Shown in pieces: positions 36,601 to 48,380 of a stretch of DNA of 64,000 bases; within the stretch, counting starts at the first letter, position 1, and each line of letters opens with the position of its first letter. The notes under the pieces are model-generated. The model made no database searches, had not been told where the DNA came from, and was given only the letters and a program-made list of their open reading frames with translations. Origin of the DNA: Elysia crispata. Lineage: Eukaryota > Mollusca > Gastropoda > Plakobranchidae. The stretch covers positions 183,501 through 247,500 of the forward strand of contig JAWDGP010008080.1 in the NCBI GenBank assembly GCA_033675545.1, written 5' to 3'. A program made the position numbers and the translations under genes.

Positions 36601-38231
36601 GTGGATGCAGCACTTGAAAAGATTTGCAAGACAAAATCTACATGTCAGTAATTGACCCACTCACTAAAGGAGGCTGAAAAATTAAGAGCTACTACTTTTA
36701 AGAAATGGCAAACTTCAGTGAAATCAAACGTCATTGACTGGCATAATGTCATTATCAAAAGACTTAAGCTGCTTTATAGATTCAAACAAGTACTTCATGC
36801 AGCACAAAGTTGACTGCACCTCCTAAGGATCCACACAAAGTATGAAATAGAAGAGTGCTAAGAACCAATTGGATTCCTGGTCCAGCTCCACAGGAAGCAT
36901 AAATGCACCAGAAACCAAAGCTCTGGATACAAAACTGTATGAGAAGATTGTTGTACAGCCAAAATGACCAAAACAGTACCAAGAGGAAGCCCATGGCCTG
37001 CTGCTTTGACTTGATAGAAAAATAGAAAATATCTAAGTGTAAATCCAATAATTACTTATTCAGGAAGCTGAGAAATTGAAGAATTTGAAGCATCAATATT
37101 GAGGAAGCAAGAAAGTTACATTCCTGACAATTTGAAGATTAGAAATCAAAAAGATTAGGAGGCCGCCTGTGTTTTTCTTTTTTTTTTTTAAACTCCTACT
37201 AGCTAAGTGCCTTGTTGCCTGAAGACTGCAATGAAACTTGAGCTTTATGTAACTGCAGATTTAACAAAACCCTTTGATACTGATTAATGGTATTTCAACA
37301 AAAAGGTCAAAGGTTTCTTTCAGGAGAGGAGAGAAAAGCACTTGTGACATTGGAAAGGATAACAATATTGAAGTATGTGGATTACTGGTTGTTCTGCCCT
37401 GATTACAAACATTTAAAAAGTTCATTTAACATGTGGAACAGACTTTGGGACATGTTGCTGAAAACTTTGCTAAAACAGAAAAAGCCTCAACTTTGTGTGA
37501 ATATTGGTATAAGGATTTTTGTCTCAAATTGCAAAATGTCCCGATTTGAAAAGTTTTAAAAGAATCAGTGTTTTCTCTTCTTGTCTTAGAAGTAAATGGA
37601 AGTATTAAAGAAAGATCTAGTCAAAATATGCACTATGAAATTGAAAACAATTCAAGTCAGCTATTCTAGGTAAAAAATTGAGTCAGAGTGAAGAACAAAG
37701 AACAAGCAATTAGAATAAAAGCTTTAAAAAAAAACCTTTAAACCATGCAAGTTTATGAGCTTGAATCAAAATTCAAGCTAATTAATTATTTTCTTGTTAT
37801 TACACTATTTAGTCCACCTGGTGCTGAAAATGATCCTGGAATCTCAACTTCAGTGGAAGCTAGAAATATGAAAGGATAAACTATATATATGATACGTACT
37901 CCAAGCCTGAGAGTAAAAGGCTTAGAGTCACAAAGGGTGTGTAAGTAAAAGGTGACTGAAGCCCAGTTAGATATTTGCTATTTGTTGCTTGCTTCTTATC
38001 CACTCAACCATACCACATGCAGGTCGAGGCAGCCGTGGAGGACCTTACCGTGGTAGAGGGGGACCACCCAGAGGTAGGGGTGGACCTCCCAGGGGAAGAG
38101 GGGCAAGGCCAGATTTTTATCCTCGTGAGGGAGGAAGAAGATCCTCCTTGTCCCCTCCTCCTAGCAGCCGAGATGGACCCCTGGGCAAAAGGCCACGTCT
38201 CTCGCCAGATGAAAGCTATAGCAGGCGCTAG
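24456..38231 (+). CDS. RBMX/hnRNP G-like RG- and RS-rich protein without a visible RRM
   Basis: A nuclear RNA-binding or splicing-type protein by composition. Coding exons: 24456-24628, 26459-26523, 27150-27243, 28773-28865, 29381-29590, 31633-31722, 33039-33121, 36487-36540, 38023-38231; all GT-AG, summing to 1071 bases (356 residues). Residues 7-57 are an RGG/RG box, about 58-269 are rich in Ser, Arg, Asp and Tyr with repeated RDY and SSR blocks (RDYPSSRSSDYRGE, SPRDYTSSRDYLPPSRE), 270-316 form a second RG box, and KRPR at 343-346 is a possible nuclear signal. The RDYPSSR-type blocks and flanking RG boxes resemble the region after the RRM in RBMX. The ATG follows AAG, with A at -3. The frame stays open upstream to the acceptor, so an unseen upstream coding exon cannot be excluded, but I found no RNP1/RNP2 motif back to 17.8 kb. 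Gene model firm, family moderately so. Confidence 0.8.
24904..26339. mobile_element. Intron insertion bounded by 15-bp inverted repeats
   Basis: TGCCGAGGTGCCTAT at 24904-24918 is repeated inverted at 26325-26339, bounding about 1.44 kb that nearly fills the intron between coding exons 1 and 2. No transposase-like protein was recognised; the one longer frame inside (25151-25492) matches nothing I know. The inside is shared with a diverged partial copy at 42.7-43.5 kb. No convincing target duplication, so the class is unknown. Confidence 0.5.
26459..26523 (+). CDS. RBMX-like coding exon 2
   Basis: 65 bases coding RLSRDDLSPPRKAPLLSKSY; acceptor ttcttcag, donor gtaagt. Confidence 0.8.
27150..27243 (+). 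CDS. RBMX-like coding exon 3
   Basis: 94 bases coding SRRSDHYDDEYSDRAV and on to QIPRE; acceptor tacttgcag, donor gtgtgt. Confidence 0.8.
28022..28475 (-). repeat. Dispersed repeat copy 1 (tRNA-like promoter region)
   Basis: Read on the minus strand, it matches the plus-strand copy at about 35.05-35.54 kb along several hundred bases, including CTAGATCTAGCATCAAGAGTT and TGTTCAGAGGTA-like words (diverged elsewhere). Its first part has an A-box-like TAGCTCAAAAGG. It lies in the intron after coding exon 3. Probably a SINE family; not named. Confidence 0.6.
28773..28865 (+). CDS. RBMX-like coding exon 4
   Basis: 93 bases coding RLNSRDRNYAPRGSSGRY and on to SPMRES; acceptor cttttaaag, donor gtcagt. 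Confidence 0.8.
29127..29153. repeat. G-rich homopolymer-like run
   Basis: Almost unbroken G with a few T interruptions; a possible quadruplex-forming site and a likely sequencing trouble spot, within an intron. Confidence 0.85.
29381..29590 (+). CDS. RBMX-like coding exon 5
   Basis: 210 bases, the largest RS/RDY block: SYRDSYNDRKESYRSSGRDY to FRDLPPRD. Acceptor ggattcctag, donor gtaagt. It is the strongest part of the RBMX resemblance. Confidence 0.85.
29591..31632 (+). other. RBMX-like intron between coding exons 5 and 6
   Basis: AT-rich, no element recognised. A second acceptor-like site ends at 31533, 99 bases before the chosen one, in frame. Confidence 0.6.
31633..31722 (+). CDS. RBMX-like coding exon 6
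   Basis: 90 bases coding RYHDNDPSPPHRSSYMDRRD and on to YREDS. Acceptor gtttgtcag, donor gtaggg. Chosen over the upstream acceptor at 31533 because the added 33 codons would be Leu/Phe/Val-rich and unlike the rest. Confidence 0.8.
33039..33121 (+). CDS. RBMX-like coding exon 7
   Basis: 83 bases coding RRDYSSRSFSSRMSERPPRD and on to REYR; acceptor tctttttcag, donor gtttgt. Confidence 0.8.
33285..34314. mobile_element. Pogo/Tigger-like non-autonomous DNA transposon
   Basis: A 1030-bp element flanked by TA on both sides (33283-33284 and 34315-34316). Its ends are near-perfect inverted repeats of about 24 bp beginning CAGTAGTCTCCGGATAAA; only one of the first 24 positions differs. CAGT-type ends and a TA target are those of pogo/Tigger members of the Tc1/mariner superfamily. 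Subterminal AGCGTGCGTTTA words recur near both ends. No transposase remnant was recognised, so it would depend on a relative elsewhere. The nearly identical ends suggest a fairly young insertion. Confidence 0.85.
35055..35535 (+). repeat. Dispersed repeat copy 2 (tRNA-like promoter region)
   Basis: Inverted relative of the copy at 28.0-28.5 kb. It has an A-box-like ACTCAAAAAGTAGAATG and, about 30 bases on, a B-box-like GGGTTCAATCC, which points to a tRNA-derived SINE. It lies in the intron between coding exons 7 and 8. Confidence 0.6.
36487..36540 (+). CDS. RBMX-like coding exon 8
   Basis: 54 bases coding GRGGPRGGIRGGRDFFAN, the start of the second RG box; acceptor ttgatcag, donor gtgagt. 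Confidence 0.8.
36541..38022 (+). other. RBMX-like last intron
   Basis: AT-rich with several short open stretches, none resembling a known protein. Confidence 0.6.
38023..38231 (+). CDS. RBMX-like last coding exon
   Basis: 209 bases: RG-rich GRGSRGGPYRGRGGPPRGRG, then a Ser/Pro segment, then PLGKRPRLSPDESYSRR and TAG (38229-38231). Acceptor taccacatgcag. A longer frame over the same bases is a shadow. Confidence 0.85.
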
Positions 38232-38883
38232 TCTCCATGGATACAATGCAGAGAGGACGAGGATGGCAGCAAATAAGATAACTATTGCACACTGTTATGC
38301 TGAAAGACATGGTGTACATTTGAAGGATTTATTTTTAAACATATATTATCGAAGAAATGGAAAAATGTGGCGTTGACTGAAACTAAGATAGGAGAAAGTT
38401 ATGAGCATGGCAAGACAAACTCCCTGCAAGATTTATGAGCTAAGATGTATGGGATGAACTTTTTACTACGTGTTATTTTAGAGGAGCAATCTGTGTAAAA
38501 AATCCTATACCTAATTTTTTTGTTTGCTCTTATCTGTATCTTCATTCATTTAGGTCGGCTTATGCTTACTGTATCACCATGTGCTCCCTCTCCAAAAAAA
38601 CCCTTTCTTTAAAAACTGTTTAACTATTATAAAGAAAATATCCCTCCATTGATTTTTTAAATGTAGTGGGTTTTTTTTTCTTCAAGTTTAAGTACAAGTG
38701 AAATCAGTTGGAATGTCAAATTATTGTCCTTATTGTCCAATAGAAAACGTCATTAAATTTTGGGTATTGTACAACTACTGTTTTATTGATTCTTTGAAGA
38801 TTGAAACTTGCCATAATAGTCCCCAGAAATGGACGTTCTCAGTTTATGAACAATATGTGTCTTTGTAGACTATCATCCTATAA

Positions 38884-38893
38884 AATAAATAAA
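38884..38893 (+). promoter_or_regulatory. Poly(A) signal(s) of the RBMX-like gene
   Basis: Two overlapping AATAAA hexamers about 650 bases after the stop. This gives a 3' UTR of ordinary length. A further AATAAA at 46064-46069 would mark a much longer alternative, if used. Confidence 0.55.
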
Positions 38894-41800
38894 ACTATTG
38901 ATCAAATATATTATATTTTAATTCTGCAAGTCCTTATGATATCATACCCCAAAATATTCAGATAAAATTCTTCTCTACTCATGCTTATGATGAGAGTAAA
39001 TTTTGAAACAAACTGCCCTCTACACTACAAGAAATTTATTTGAAAAAAAAAAAAAGTTGTGTGAAATAGTGTTAAAATTGTTTCCTTTCTGGGTCCAAGA
39101 ATTAATATGAAAAGAGACATAGTCTGTAATGGAACTTTTGGAAAGATAAGAGTCAAAGTAAAGACAAAACTTAGACAACTCTTCATTGACAATAAGTGTG
39201 TATCGCTATCAGAAGTTTCTTCATTGATAGTGAAATCCAGTTCTATTATCCTTATGATTGTGAATGAGAAATTTTGAAGCTGCAAGTGGTGATGAGCTTG
39301 GATAATATCCTGCCTCGGATCAGGAATTTGGAAACTGCAAAGGCTAAAAACTTGTGAAATAACTTTTTTTGAACTTGCAAGATAAATCTTTTGCAAAGTT
39401 TTCTAATTTTACAAGCACTGATACTTTATAGCTGGATTGAAATCTTAGAAGGCAGCAAATGCTGATATGTCTTCACCAACTTGCATACATAAAATAACTT
39501 ATTTTTTAAACAAATTTAACATTACTAAAACCACTACATCTTTTTTCTGTAACAAACCCTCTTCTCTCACAGAAACATATTTCAGAAAATGATCAGACAC
39601 TCAATTTGCTGTAGCATCAAAATATCAGTTTTACACAAACTATTAGAGTTTATTCTTCACAGCAAAGAAGTTATTGTAAAATGTAAAAAAAAAACAGCCA
39701 TTTTTTTTTCCAAGCACAAATGTTACATTTGCCTAAAGGTATCACACCTTTTGATTAATTGAGAGAACTGATGTTTTCATTGTTTCCAATTTGTAAGCAG
39801 ACAGCACTTAATGTTGGGCTTAATCAATTAGTTTATAATGGTTTCTAAGATAAGTGATTGCACATTGCAGCCTCAGATGGTCCAGTTAACAGCCAGATGA
39901 ACAAAAGCGATTGAACAAAACTTCTTTGGAGCAGAATCAGGGAGATGAGCTTATCTAACCTTTTTCAACAAAGCTTTAAATGTCAATTTTGTGCAAACTA
40001 ATAACTAGGGTACCTAAAGATTTTTTAAAAGATTTCGGTTATACCAGCTTAACTACTTAGCATTGTCAACATGTAAAGGCTTTTGAAAGCCTGAGGTAAA
40101 GCCATGAGCACTGACCATTATTTTCAACAAATTTGAAGTAAATGAACAGATGTTGGAACCTGTGAATAAAGACTGAAACACTGACTGATTATACCTCAGA
40201 ATTATTTTAGAAAATAAATTCTCTGGAAATGCCACACGTCAAAGACTTAACTCTGAGCTTAAAGAATTGAAACCACTCACAAGCTCTGCCGAACAGTCAT
40301 TCAAAGGTTCAAGAAATAAAAACATTCCTGATACAATAGAACTGAGGCATAATGATCAGTTTCTGTCACCAATTTTTACAGAAATGCCACTGTAAAACAG
40401 GCACAGGTTTGCAATGTCAAGATTAATGGTTTAAATCTCTGTGGACAAAATTTTTTTAGGAAAGGTCTTGTTTAATCAATCATCATTCTGATGTATCAGG
40501 ATCAAGAAAGGCAAACCAATGCAGATACAAACAGCGGCATTAAAAAAAAAAATCTTGTCCATGGTAGCAAATGAAATGCTTGCTCTTGTTTGAACTAAGC
40601 GTAGAGAAAAAGAGGAAATTTCAAACCATCTTCTGAGGGCTCGAGTCTCACAATTCCAGAGCTTTGCCCAGATACTTCTCATCCTATACCCCATTTTGAA
40701 GCAGGAAAAGAATTCCTTTTGCAGTTTGCTTAAAATTTTTTAATAACTGGTGTTGTTCAAAATGTGAGAAAATGCCCAAATGGGTAGTAGATATAGTTGA
40801 TGCAGCACAATCGATCAGTGCAGATTAAGTCTAACGATAATTTGTAAATGGCTATTGAAGGGGAACAAATTGCAAGAGTATGATACATTTAAATGCTTCA
40901 GTGAAAGATATGTAAAAAGGAATCGGGCGCCGACTTGGAACATTTATGCAAGATATGAGGAACGGATGATGTCATGGCAGTGGCCAACCCTATCAAAGTG
41001 AACGACATTGAGGATGGTATGAGTTACTAAAATGAAATAAGTTGCCTACAAGTGCTTAGGCTGCAAAAGCGCTTTTTTCTGTACATGCTCTCAGCTACTG
41101 GCATATTTTTGTGAAAACTGAGCCATAGAACAAAATCCAACAGAAATGGTGCCTTTCTGAGCTTCAAAGTACTAAGGCTCTTAAGAGAAGATACCACAGG
41201 GACGAAAAGTCTACCCTTTGCAAGCCTTACCTGATCTTTTAACTGCAAATATACGTAAGTAGAGGTCTAGTATTGTGTACAGCAGAGCTGCCAATTATTT
41301 ATTTATTTATTTGCAAAACAAAGCATCAATAGCACTGGTGCTACATCTAGGTACTTTTCTACAAGTGGAGACTAAACAGTTTGGAGTAATAAAGCGAGAT
41401 TTTATGATACACCTGATCCTTGGCAGCTCTGTTGAAATCACACTCTTTAAGTATTAGTATAGAAACTATTTCATCTGAAACCTTAAGAAAGAGTAAAATT
41501 GTTCAATTAGCATATTGCACACTGTTACACTGTATTTTATGAGTATGATTTCCTGCAAATCAAAGTATCTCAGTGAGTCACACTGGAGGGAAAAGTGATT
41601 GTTATTTTAATTTTACAATTGAAGTAAGAATATTGAAAGGTAGCCATGGTCACAAAGCGTTTTGGCTCTTCTTCTGCTAAGAAAGTTTGAGAAAGGGAGA
41701 GGATGCTATCAAAAGGCGGAAATGTCAAGTATGCTATGCAAGAAAAACAGCCTTCAGGCATATGGAGTAAAGATAGAATTTAGGGAGAACCATATCCTTT

Positions 41801-42699
41801 AATGATGTACAAAAATATAAGATTCCATTTTATTTTTTCCCTTAACTCTTTTCACAAATTCCATTTTCCTTTTTTACAAGATCATGGGGATTATAGTAAT
41901 ATTCAATGCTATATTTCTAGCATTTCAAATGAATTCAAGAGAAATTTTCTGCCATGTTGATTTGCGTGGCGAAAATAAATGCACTGGATGTTAAGATGTA
42001 ATTTAATTTTCAAATTCAGTAAATTCTTTTTCAATGTTTAAAAAAAAAGAAGATTGGAGATGATTTTTCACCATGCAAATTGAACTGTGGTTCTTGTCTA
42101 ACCTTTGTTTTCATCACTGTTATTTGGAAGGATGAATCCACCTCTGATGTGAAGAATGTTGTCGTAATCAGCAAAGTTGTCAGCTGGTAGACAGTCTGCA
42201 TGAATGGAAAGATCATCAGTGCATCAAGGCAACCTTATGTGGTCTCTCTTATTGAATGCAGTACACGTCAGCCCAGCCCAATCTACTAATGATATGAAAT
42301 TCACCAATAACAAGGCTTGGTAAATATGTTTCTTTTTATTTTTGTGTTTTTGTTTGTTTTTTTTTGCCTGCAACCAGCCTGGACGGATGACTGTGATTTC
42401 TTACATTATGCGCTGAGAAGGCATTTTATCTGGACTCTTTCAGACACTTTTCAGAATCGTAATTTTGTGTTGAAAGGATAATTTCACCAATGGTTGATTG
42501 TTGCATTTTAAGGAGCATTATAGCTGGTACCAATTGTTCTTATCAAAAATTTTAAAATATTGCAAGGAAGAGCAGACCAGTAAATGAAAAGTGTTGTTAT
42601 AACCAGGGAAGAGAATTTTCCGTAAATTTAGAATGTTCATGTGATCCTCCAAAAATCCTGTCCTTGTGCTAGACGAAAACTTTTATCCGTAAGGTTGAG
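38894..42699. other. Intergenic or long 3' UTR sequence
   Basis: AT-rich; no conserved exon, RNA gene or element recognised on either strand. Confidence 0.6.
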
Positions 42700-43480
42700 C
42701 GTATGAAAAATTTTAAAGAAAAAAAAGAAATAGTGGAAATATAATACTACTACAAGTACGATGTTTTTTTGTTATTGAGTATCAACCTGGACAATATATT
42801 ATATTGATATAGTGTATTTTTTATATCATTATATTTTCAATTCCAATATCGAGATTTGTATTAATGTTGAAACCATCTAAGAAATTGATGTGATCGAGTT
42901 GTTTACTTTTTGATCTTACATTTGTAGGAAAAACTTAGTTCTCTCCATCTTCACACCCAGACCTTGCGGTTATTTCTAACAAAGGATCATTCTTATTTCT
43001 TCATCTGATAAAAGTTGATACGACTAGACAGGTTTTTTTGCTGTTTTTTTTTTAGTCAAGATACATTATCTAAATCTAGTCGATTAATAGTCAATTAAGA
43101 CTGGTGGGAAATCCTAAATAAATCTAGATTGAGAGTTAATCTAGATCTAGACCTTATAATAGAAACGGGCATGGCATGACATGATACTTTAACATTAGGA
43201 GGTGATTTTTATTCAAATAATTTAATTCTTTTTCCAAAGCCAATTTTAATCTTTTTTAAGCAAATAATTATAAATATAGATCTAAATGTTAGATTATTAT
43301 TTTTCTTTTTACATGGCCAGCTGGAGCCTAGTGAGAAATGTTAGACCAAATCGATATAGATCATATTCAGCTCAAGAAAAGATAAAGATAAGGAGAGCCA
43401 CACATCTCGTATTGACACGACTTTTAAAAAGTTCCGTGAAAGAATTTGTGTCCAGTTCTCATCCTCGATTCTATTGCACC
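42700..43480 (+). repeat. Partial diverged copy of the intron element at 24.9-26.3 kb
   Basis: It shares TTGAGTATCAACCTG, CTCTCCATCTTCACACC, GGGAAATCCTAAATAA and AAAGATAAAGATAAGGAGAG, in the same order and orientation, with 25.1-25.8 kb, then picks up again with sequence matching about 26.1 kb. About 290 bases of the other copy are missing here. The 15-bp inverted ends are not visible. Confidence 0.75.
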
Positions 43481-46400
43481 TGAAGTTCCAGCCAAAGGGT
43501 CCACGTAATAGCCCGGTCTCCTATTTTCCACTATTGTCTTTAGCCTATCAAAAATGTATTTTCTAGTCACCTAGCAGAGTGCACATTTTTAAAAAATAGC
43601 ACTGTCTTGAAAATAAATTACATGTATATGGACCTCTTAAACATTATGTTGATTATCCTTAACGCTGTTGTCAGCACAATTTAGTGCATGGATAGTATGG
43701 GCCACTATCAATAAGTGAAATTTCAGTTGACATTCATTGGTTGTGTTCATAATTTCATCATAACTGAAAGTGTCTCTTTTGATAATGAAAAAAATCAAGC
43801 CTTGGGCTCCCTGATGATAAGTAAAAATTTGAAGTCAATATATAGTAACATGCTTGTTAAAAATCGTTTAACTTATTTTTAACCAACACTCAAAGAAGCA
43901 AAAATGTAGGAAAAAAGATAAAGAAGAAAACTTTACAGAGAGGGAGTAACTTAATTCTGTATGTGTACTCAAAAAAGAATCCATTCTAAAATATCAGAAA
44001 ACAAGATGAAAATGCTATTAATGTCAGCCAAAAAGATTTTTTCAATAGTAGTCAGAGACCTTTGAATCATAGAACTCCAATATGTAGTTAAAAAACCCAG
44101 TAAAGTTATAATCTGGTGTGACTGGAAAAGTGTAATTCTTCAATCAACCCCACCTCTGGCTCAGCAACGAGGCATGCACAGCAGAACTTTGCACGCTTTG
44201 GCCCAAAACCCTTATAAGCATCTTTTTCACCATTCAATGATTCATGCGGGTCTTAAGGTTGCACGCTTTGCAGTATGAAGTCATGGTTTCCTCTTCTCTG
44301 ATCTAATAGGGTATTAATTTATTGTTGTGAACGAGTTTCATGTTTGTTGTCAAAGTTCAAAACACACTCATCTCATCTAGTGTAACTGATTGCCACTTGT
44401 GAAGCTAAGAGTTTGGCTTCAGTTTACTTTTTCCCCTGGCTATGTTGATCTTATCTTCTGCATACAGTTGTGTATGTAAAATTTGTCACCATCACTTCCA
44501 TCACTGTATTGTCCATAAAAAGTTAAAAAAAAAATTGGCACTCATTTGAACCTTCTGGCATCTTAACAAGTAGCTTTCTCTCATCTCTGAAAAACATATT
44601 GACGATAAGCCCATCCTCTTGCTGCCTGCCAAATACAGTCATCACAATCTTTCATATTTTGTTATAGAGGTATCAGTTCTTGCACAGATATAAATGCATT
44701 GCTAATCAAAGCTGTGCCAACTAGCATGTAGGTCTTGACTTAGTCTCACTGCTTGGCTTAGGCTGACTTCACAAGGGTCACTCCAGCTTGGCAAGATGCT
44801 TATCAAAATGTATGTTATTTTCTGCACCAATACAAGAAAGAAGTTATATATACTTTTAGTAGCAAGAAAGCGACACAAAGTTTTAAAATAGATCAGTACT
44901 TAATCTATGAATTTGTGCTGACATTGCTTGGTGGCAAAACTTGTGTTGCATAAAATGAGACTGATATGATCTTGAGGGAGTAAGGTAATTTTTTTAAAGG
45001 GTGGAGCTAATTCTAATTTCATGTATTTGTGATGACATGTATTAGGGGGTTGAAAGCAGACTAAAATGTATGTCTTCAATGGTTAAGTTTAAATGCACTG
45101 TATTAATAATGTAAAATCTGCTTTGGTTTTATACCTTCTAATCTTATCTTATATCCTGCAGTCTTCAGTCTGTCATAACCATGATTTTTTTTTATTTGAA
45201 AATTTTTTCAACCAGAACTGCTTAAAGTGAGAATTCTACCCTAATGGCTTTTTTCAATTGTGAGATTGAACATCTTCACATGAAGGTCATCCTATCAATC
45301 ATATTGATGTTCTGGTTACAAACAGTTCAGATCAAGCCAAAGAAATTTCTAGATCACAAATAAAAAATTTTTAAATTGAATATATTTACCTTTTGCTGAT
45401 CACAATATTGATAAAGTTTATATTATAGCATCAATGCATTAGAACTCTGGAATATTGAGAACTCCTACAATAACAATTTTTAATACTATTAAATACAATG
45501 AGTCATCTCTATTATCAAGAGCATTTGCCTTGTCATATTTTTAGTAAGTTAATGAACAAAGATTTTTGTGGCTCTATGACACACCTGCTCTAAGCCCACT
45601 AATTGTAAATCTTTTTCATATTTTCGAAAGAGATTTTCCTCATTTTACAATTTCTACTTGTTTCTTTTTTTTAGTACCAGCAAGTCTTGTAATAATGAGA
45701 GAGTTTCGCTCAAACGACACTTGTAATTACTGAGATGTTTTATTTAAGCACACACCTTTTATTGTATAGCTCGAAAAACTGTTAAATTATTTGTTTCTGT
45801 TACAAAATGTAGCCTTCAATAGCACTGGCACTCGGTTTTTTGCTTTGTATGGTGTGATTCCATTTTTAACTTCAGTCTACAAAAATTCTGTTCTCAATGT
45901 TTGTGATGTTTCATTAAAAATTGCCTAATTCATTCCCTTTTGACTTTTTGGAATTTTTTTTCTTTATAAATTAAGAAAAAGTTGCTTAAGGGGTATTGGA
46001 GAGTTTGGCCACACTATGTATGTTTTTTCTTTGTCACCTTATGAGGGCAAGTTATGAATGTTGAATAAAACAAAAATGAAATATTAAAAAAAAAAGAAGT
46101 AAAATAAAAAGATACTTCAGATACTTATGGATTTGCTTGATGGAATTTACAAAATTGTCGGGAAAAGCAACCTGCAGAATACTTTGTGAACAGATTTTTC
46201 AAAATTTTATTATAAAAAGAATAAAAAAAAGTAGGATTTTTAAAAAAAGTATTCTATGAAAAGGGCATAACTTAAAATGCTAAAGAAAGAAAATATTTAA
46301 ACCCCTTGCTCAACATCTTTTGTATTTTAGCAATACACATATGTACTACATGTATGAAGATTCCCAATCACTTCAGAAACAGAAAACTAGTGGCCACAAA

Positions 46401-47239
46401 AAGGTGAACGAAAAAGTTTGGAAATAACTGTAACTATATTTTCAACGAATAAATGCTCTAAAAATATAATAATAATCAGATTGATTTAAGACCCTTGTTC
46501 AACGGCGTTGAATTCCCATCTTTATTATGGCAAGAGAAATCCAAATACATGTACATGTAAGTCACACACAAAGAAGGACAAGAATAAATTACTCATTATG
46601 GAAGTTAAGAAAACAAATCGAGACTGCAAGTGCAATTAAAGATTACTTGATTTTTGCCGTAGATTTAAGTCACAAAGTTTTTTCTCAAATGAATTTTTAC
46701 ATCTGCTCTATTTCAATTTTTTTTTTTTAAATTAAAAAAAAAAATTCTGTTTATAAATATAAACCTTAGGTTAAAGAGTTTTGCAGAAACAGAAAATTTA
46801 TCACAACTTGAGTTTTTTGTCCACATCACAAACCTCAGATTTTTATCTTGCATCACAATCATTATTATTTTCCTTTTGTACTGTGATTGTGAGCACTTTA
46901 TATTGCTAATTTTCTGTCTTCTTCTCGATATATCATAAGAAACATCAGCAAAATTTGGCTCTATACATGTATTAATTTTACAAGGACGAGAACTAAAGTA
47001 AATGAAAAAAAATGCCCTTTTTACCACTGAGTCTGCTGTACATTCTTCAAAGGTAGGAAATAATGTTGATCTGAAACCAAATTCGTAGATATGAGCCCTT
47101 ATTACTTTTTCATTGTACAAAATGCAAGAAATTTTCCCTCCAATTTAGCTGCCATTCAAATGAAACTCTGACATTCAAGGCCAGAAACATGAATTTGTAA
47201 AACTCAGAAAATCAATGGGAAGAGAAGTGCTGGATTGTT
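43481..47239. other. Intergenic sequence
   Basis: AT-rich; no supported gene. A candidate AATAAA at 46064-46069 is followed by A-rich sequence. Confidence 0.55.
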
Positions 47240-47545
47240 CTAATCCTGCACCCTCTCAAGGCAATAATCCTTTTATTACTAATTACTAGGGCTGCAACTG
47301 CTATGCATTGCCTGGAAGTGCAGCAATTGCTTAATATGAACGCTATAGGCAACAACTAAGTGCAATTCAGTAACTCCTAGAGTCACAGAGACTATAGGGC
47401 TCCATCAAGCTTTATGATAGAGCTGGGTAGATGAGATAGATATGACCCTACCACCAGGAACTGAGGAAGTCCAAACTAGGGGTTAAACCCTGAGCGTCTA
47501 CTGTCAGTCAATTCTCTACCGAATGAGCTACTTGGCACAGCATAA
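47240..47545 (-). mobile_element. tRNA-derived SINE
   Basis: On the minus strand, GCTGTGCCAAGTAGCTCATT at the head carries an A-box (TAGCTCATTCGGTAGAG), and a B-box-like GGGTTTAACCC lies about 35 bases on, the layout of a tRNA-derived pol III promoter. A non-tRNA body follows toward 47.24 kb. It does not fold as a full tRNA and the family is unknown; the 3' limit is approximate. Confidence 0.6.
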
Positions 47546-47782
47546 TGCTTTCCGTTTTACACATATCCAGGCCAATATAGGTTGGAATCCTATGAGTTTC
47601 CATTGTTAAAGATTTGTGTTGACAGACATCATAACATAATATACATATACACCATTACATGTACTCTCCCCACAATACTGTGGAGTTTATTCTTAGGAAA
47701 TTCTGTCTAAGTTACTAGTTCTTACCAACCTATAGAGATCTTAGAAAGGGCAGGAGAATACTGCCAGAAAAGTAATCAAGGC

Positions 47783-47783
47783 A

Positions 47784-47831
<48 letters not shown>
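47783..47831. repeat. (TA)n microsatellite
   Basis: About 24 TA units, a self-complementary cruciform-prone run. Confidence 0.95.
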
Positions 47832-47832
<1 letters not shown>

Positions 47833-47989
47833 GTATATACACACATGTACATGTAGCTTGAAAGAGTGCCTCTGAACATACTTTTTATGCTTATATTGAT
47901 CGCTCAAAATCAAATACATTTCTTAAAATGGTACATAACAAACAGACATACATACATACGATCTGTACGTGAGCTAAAAAGCTAACATG

Positions 47990-48380
<391 letters not shown>

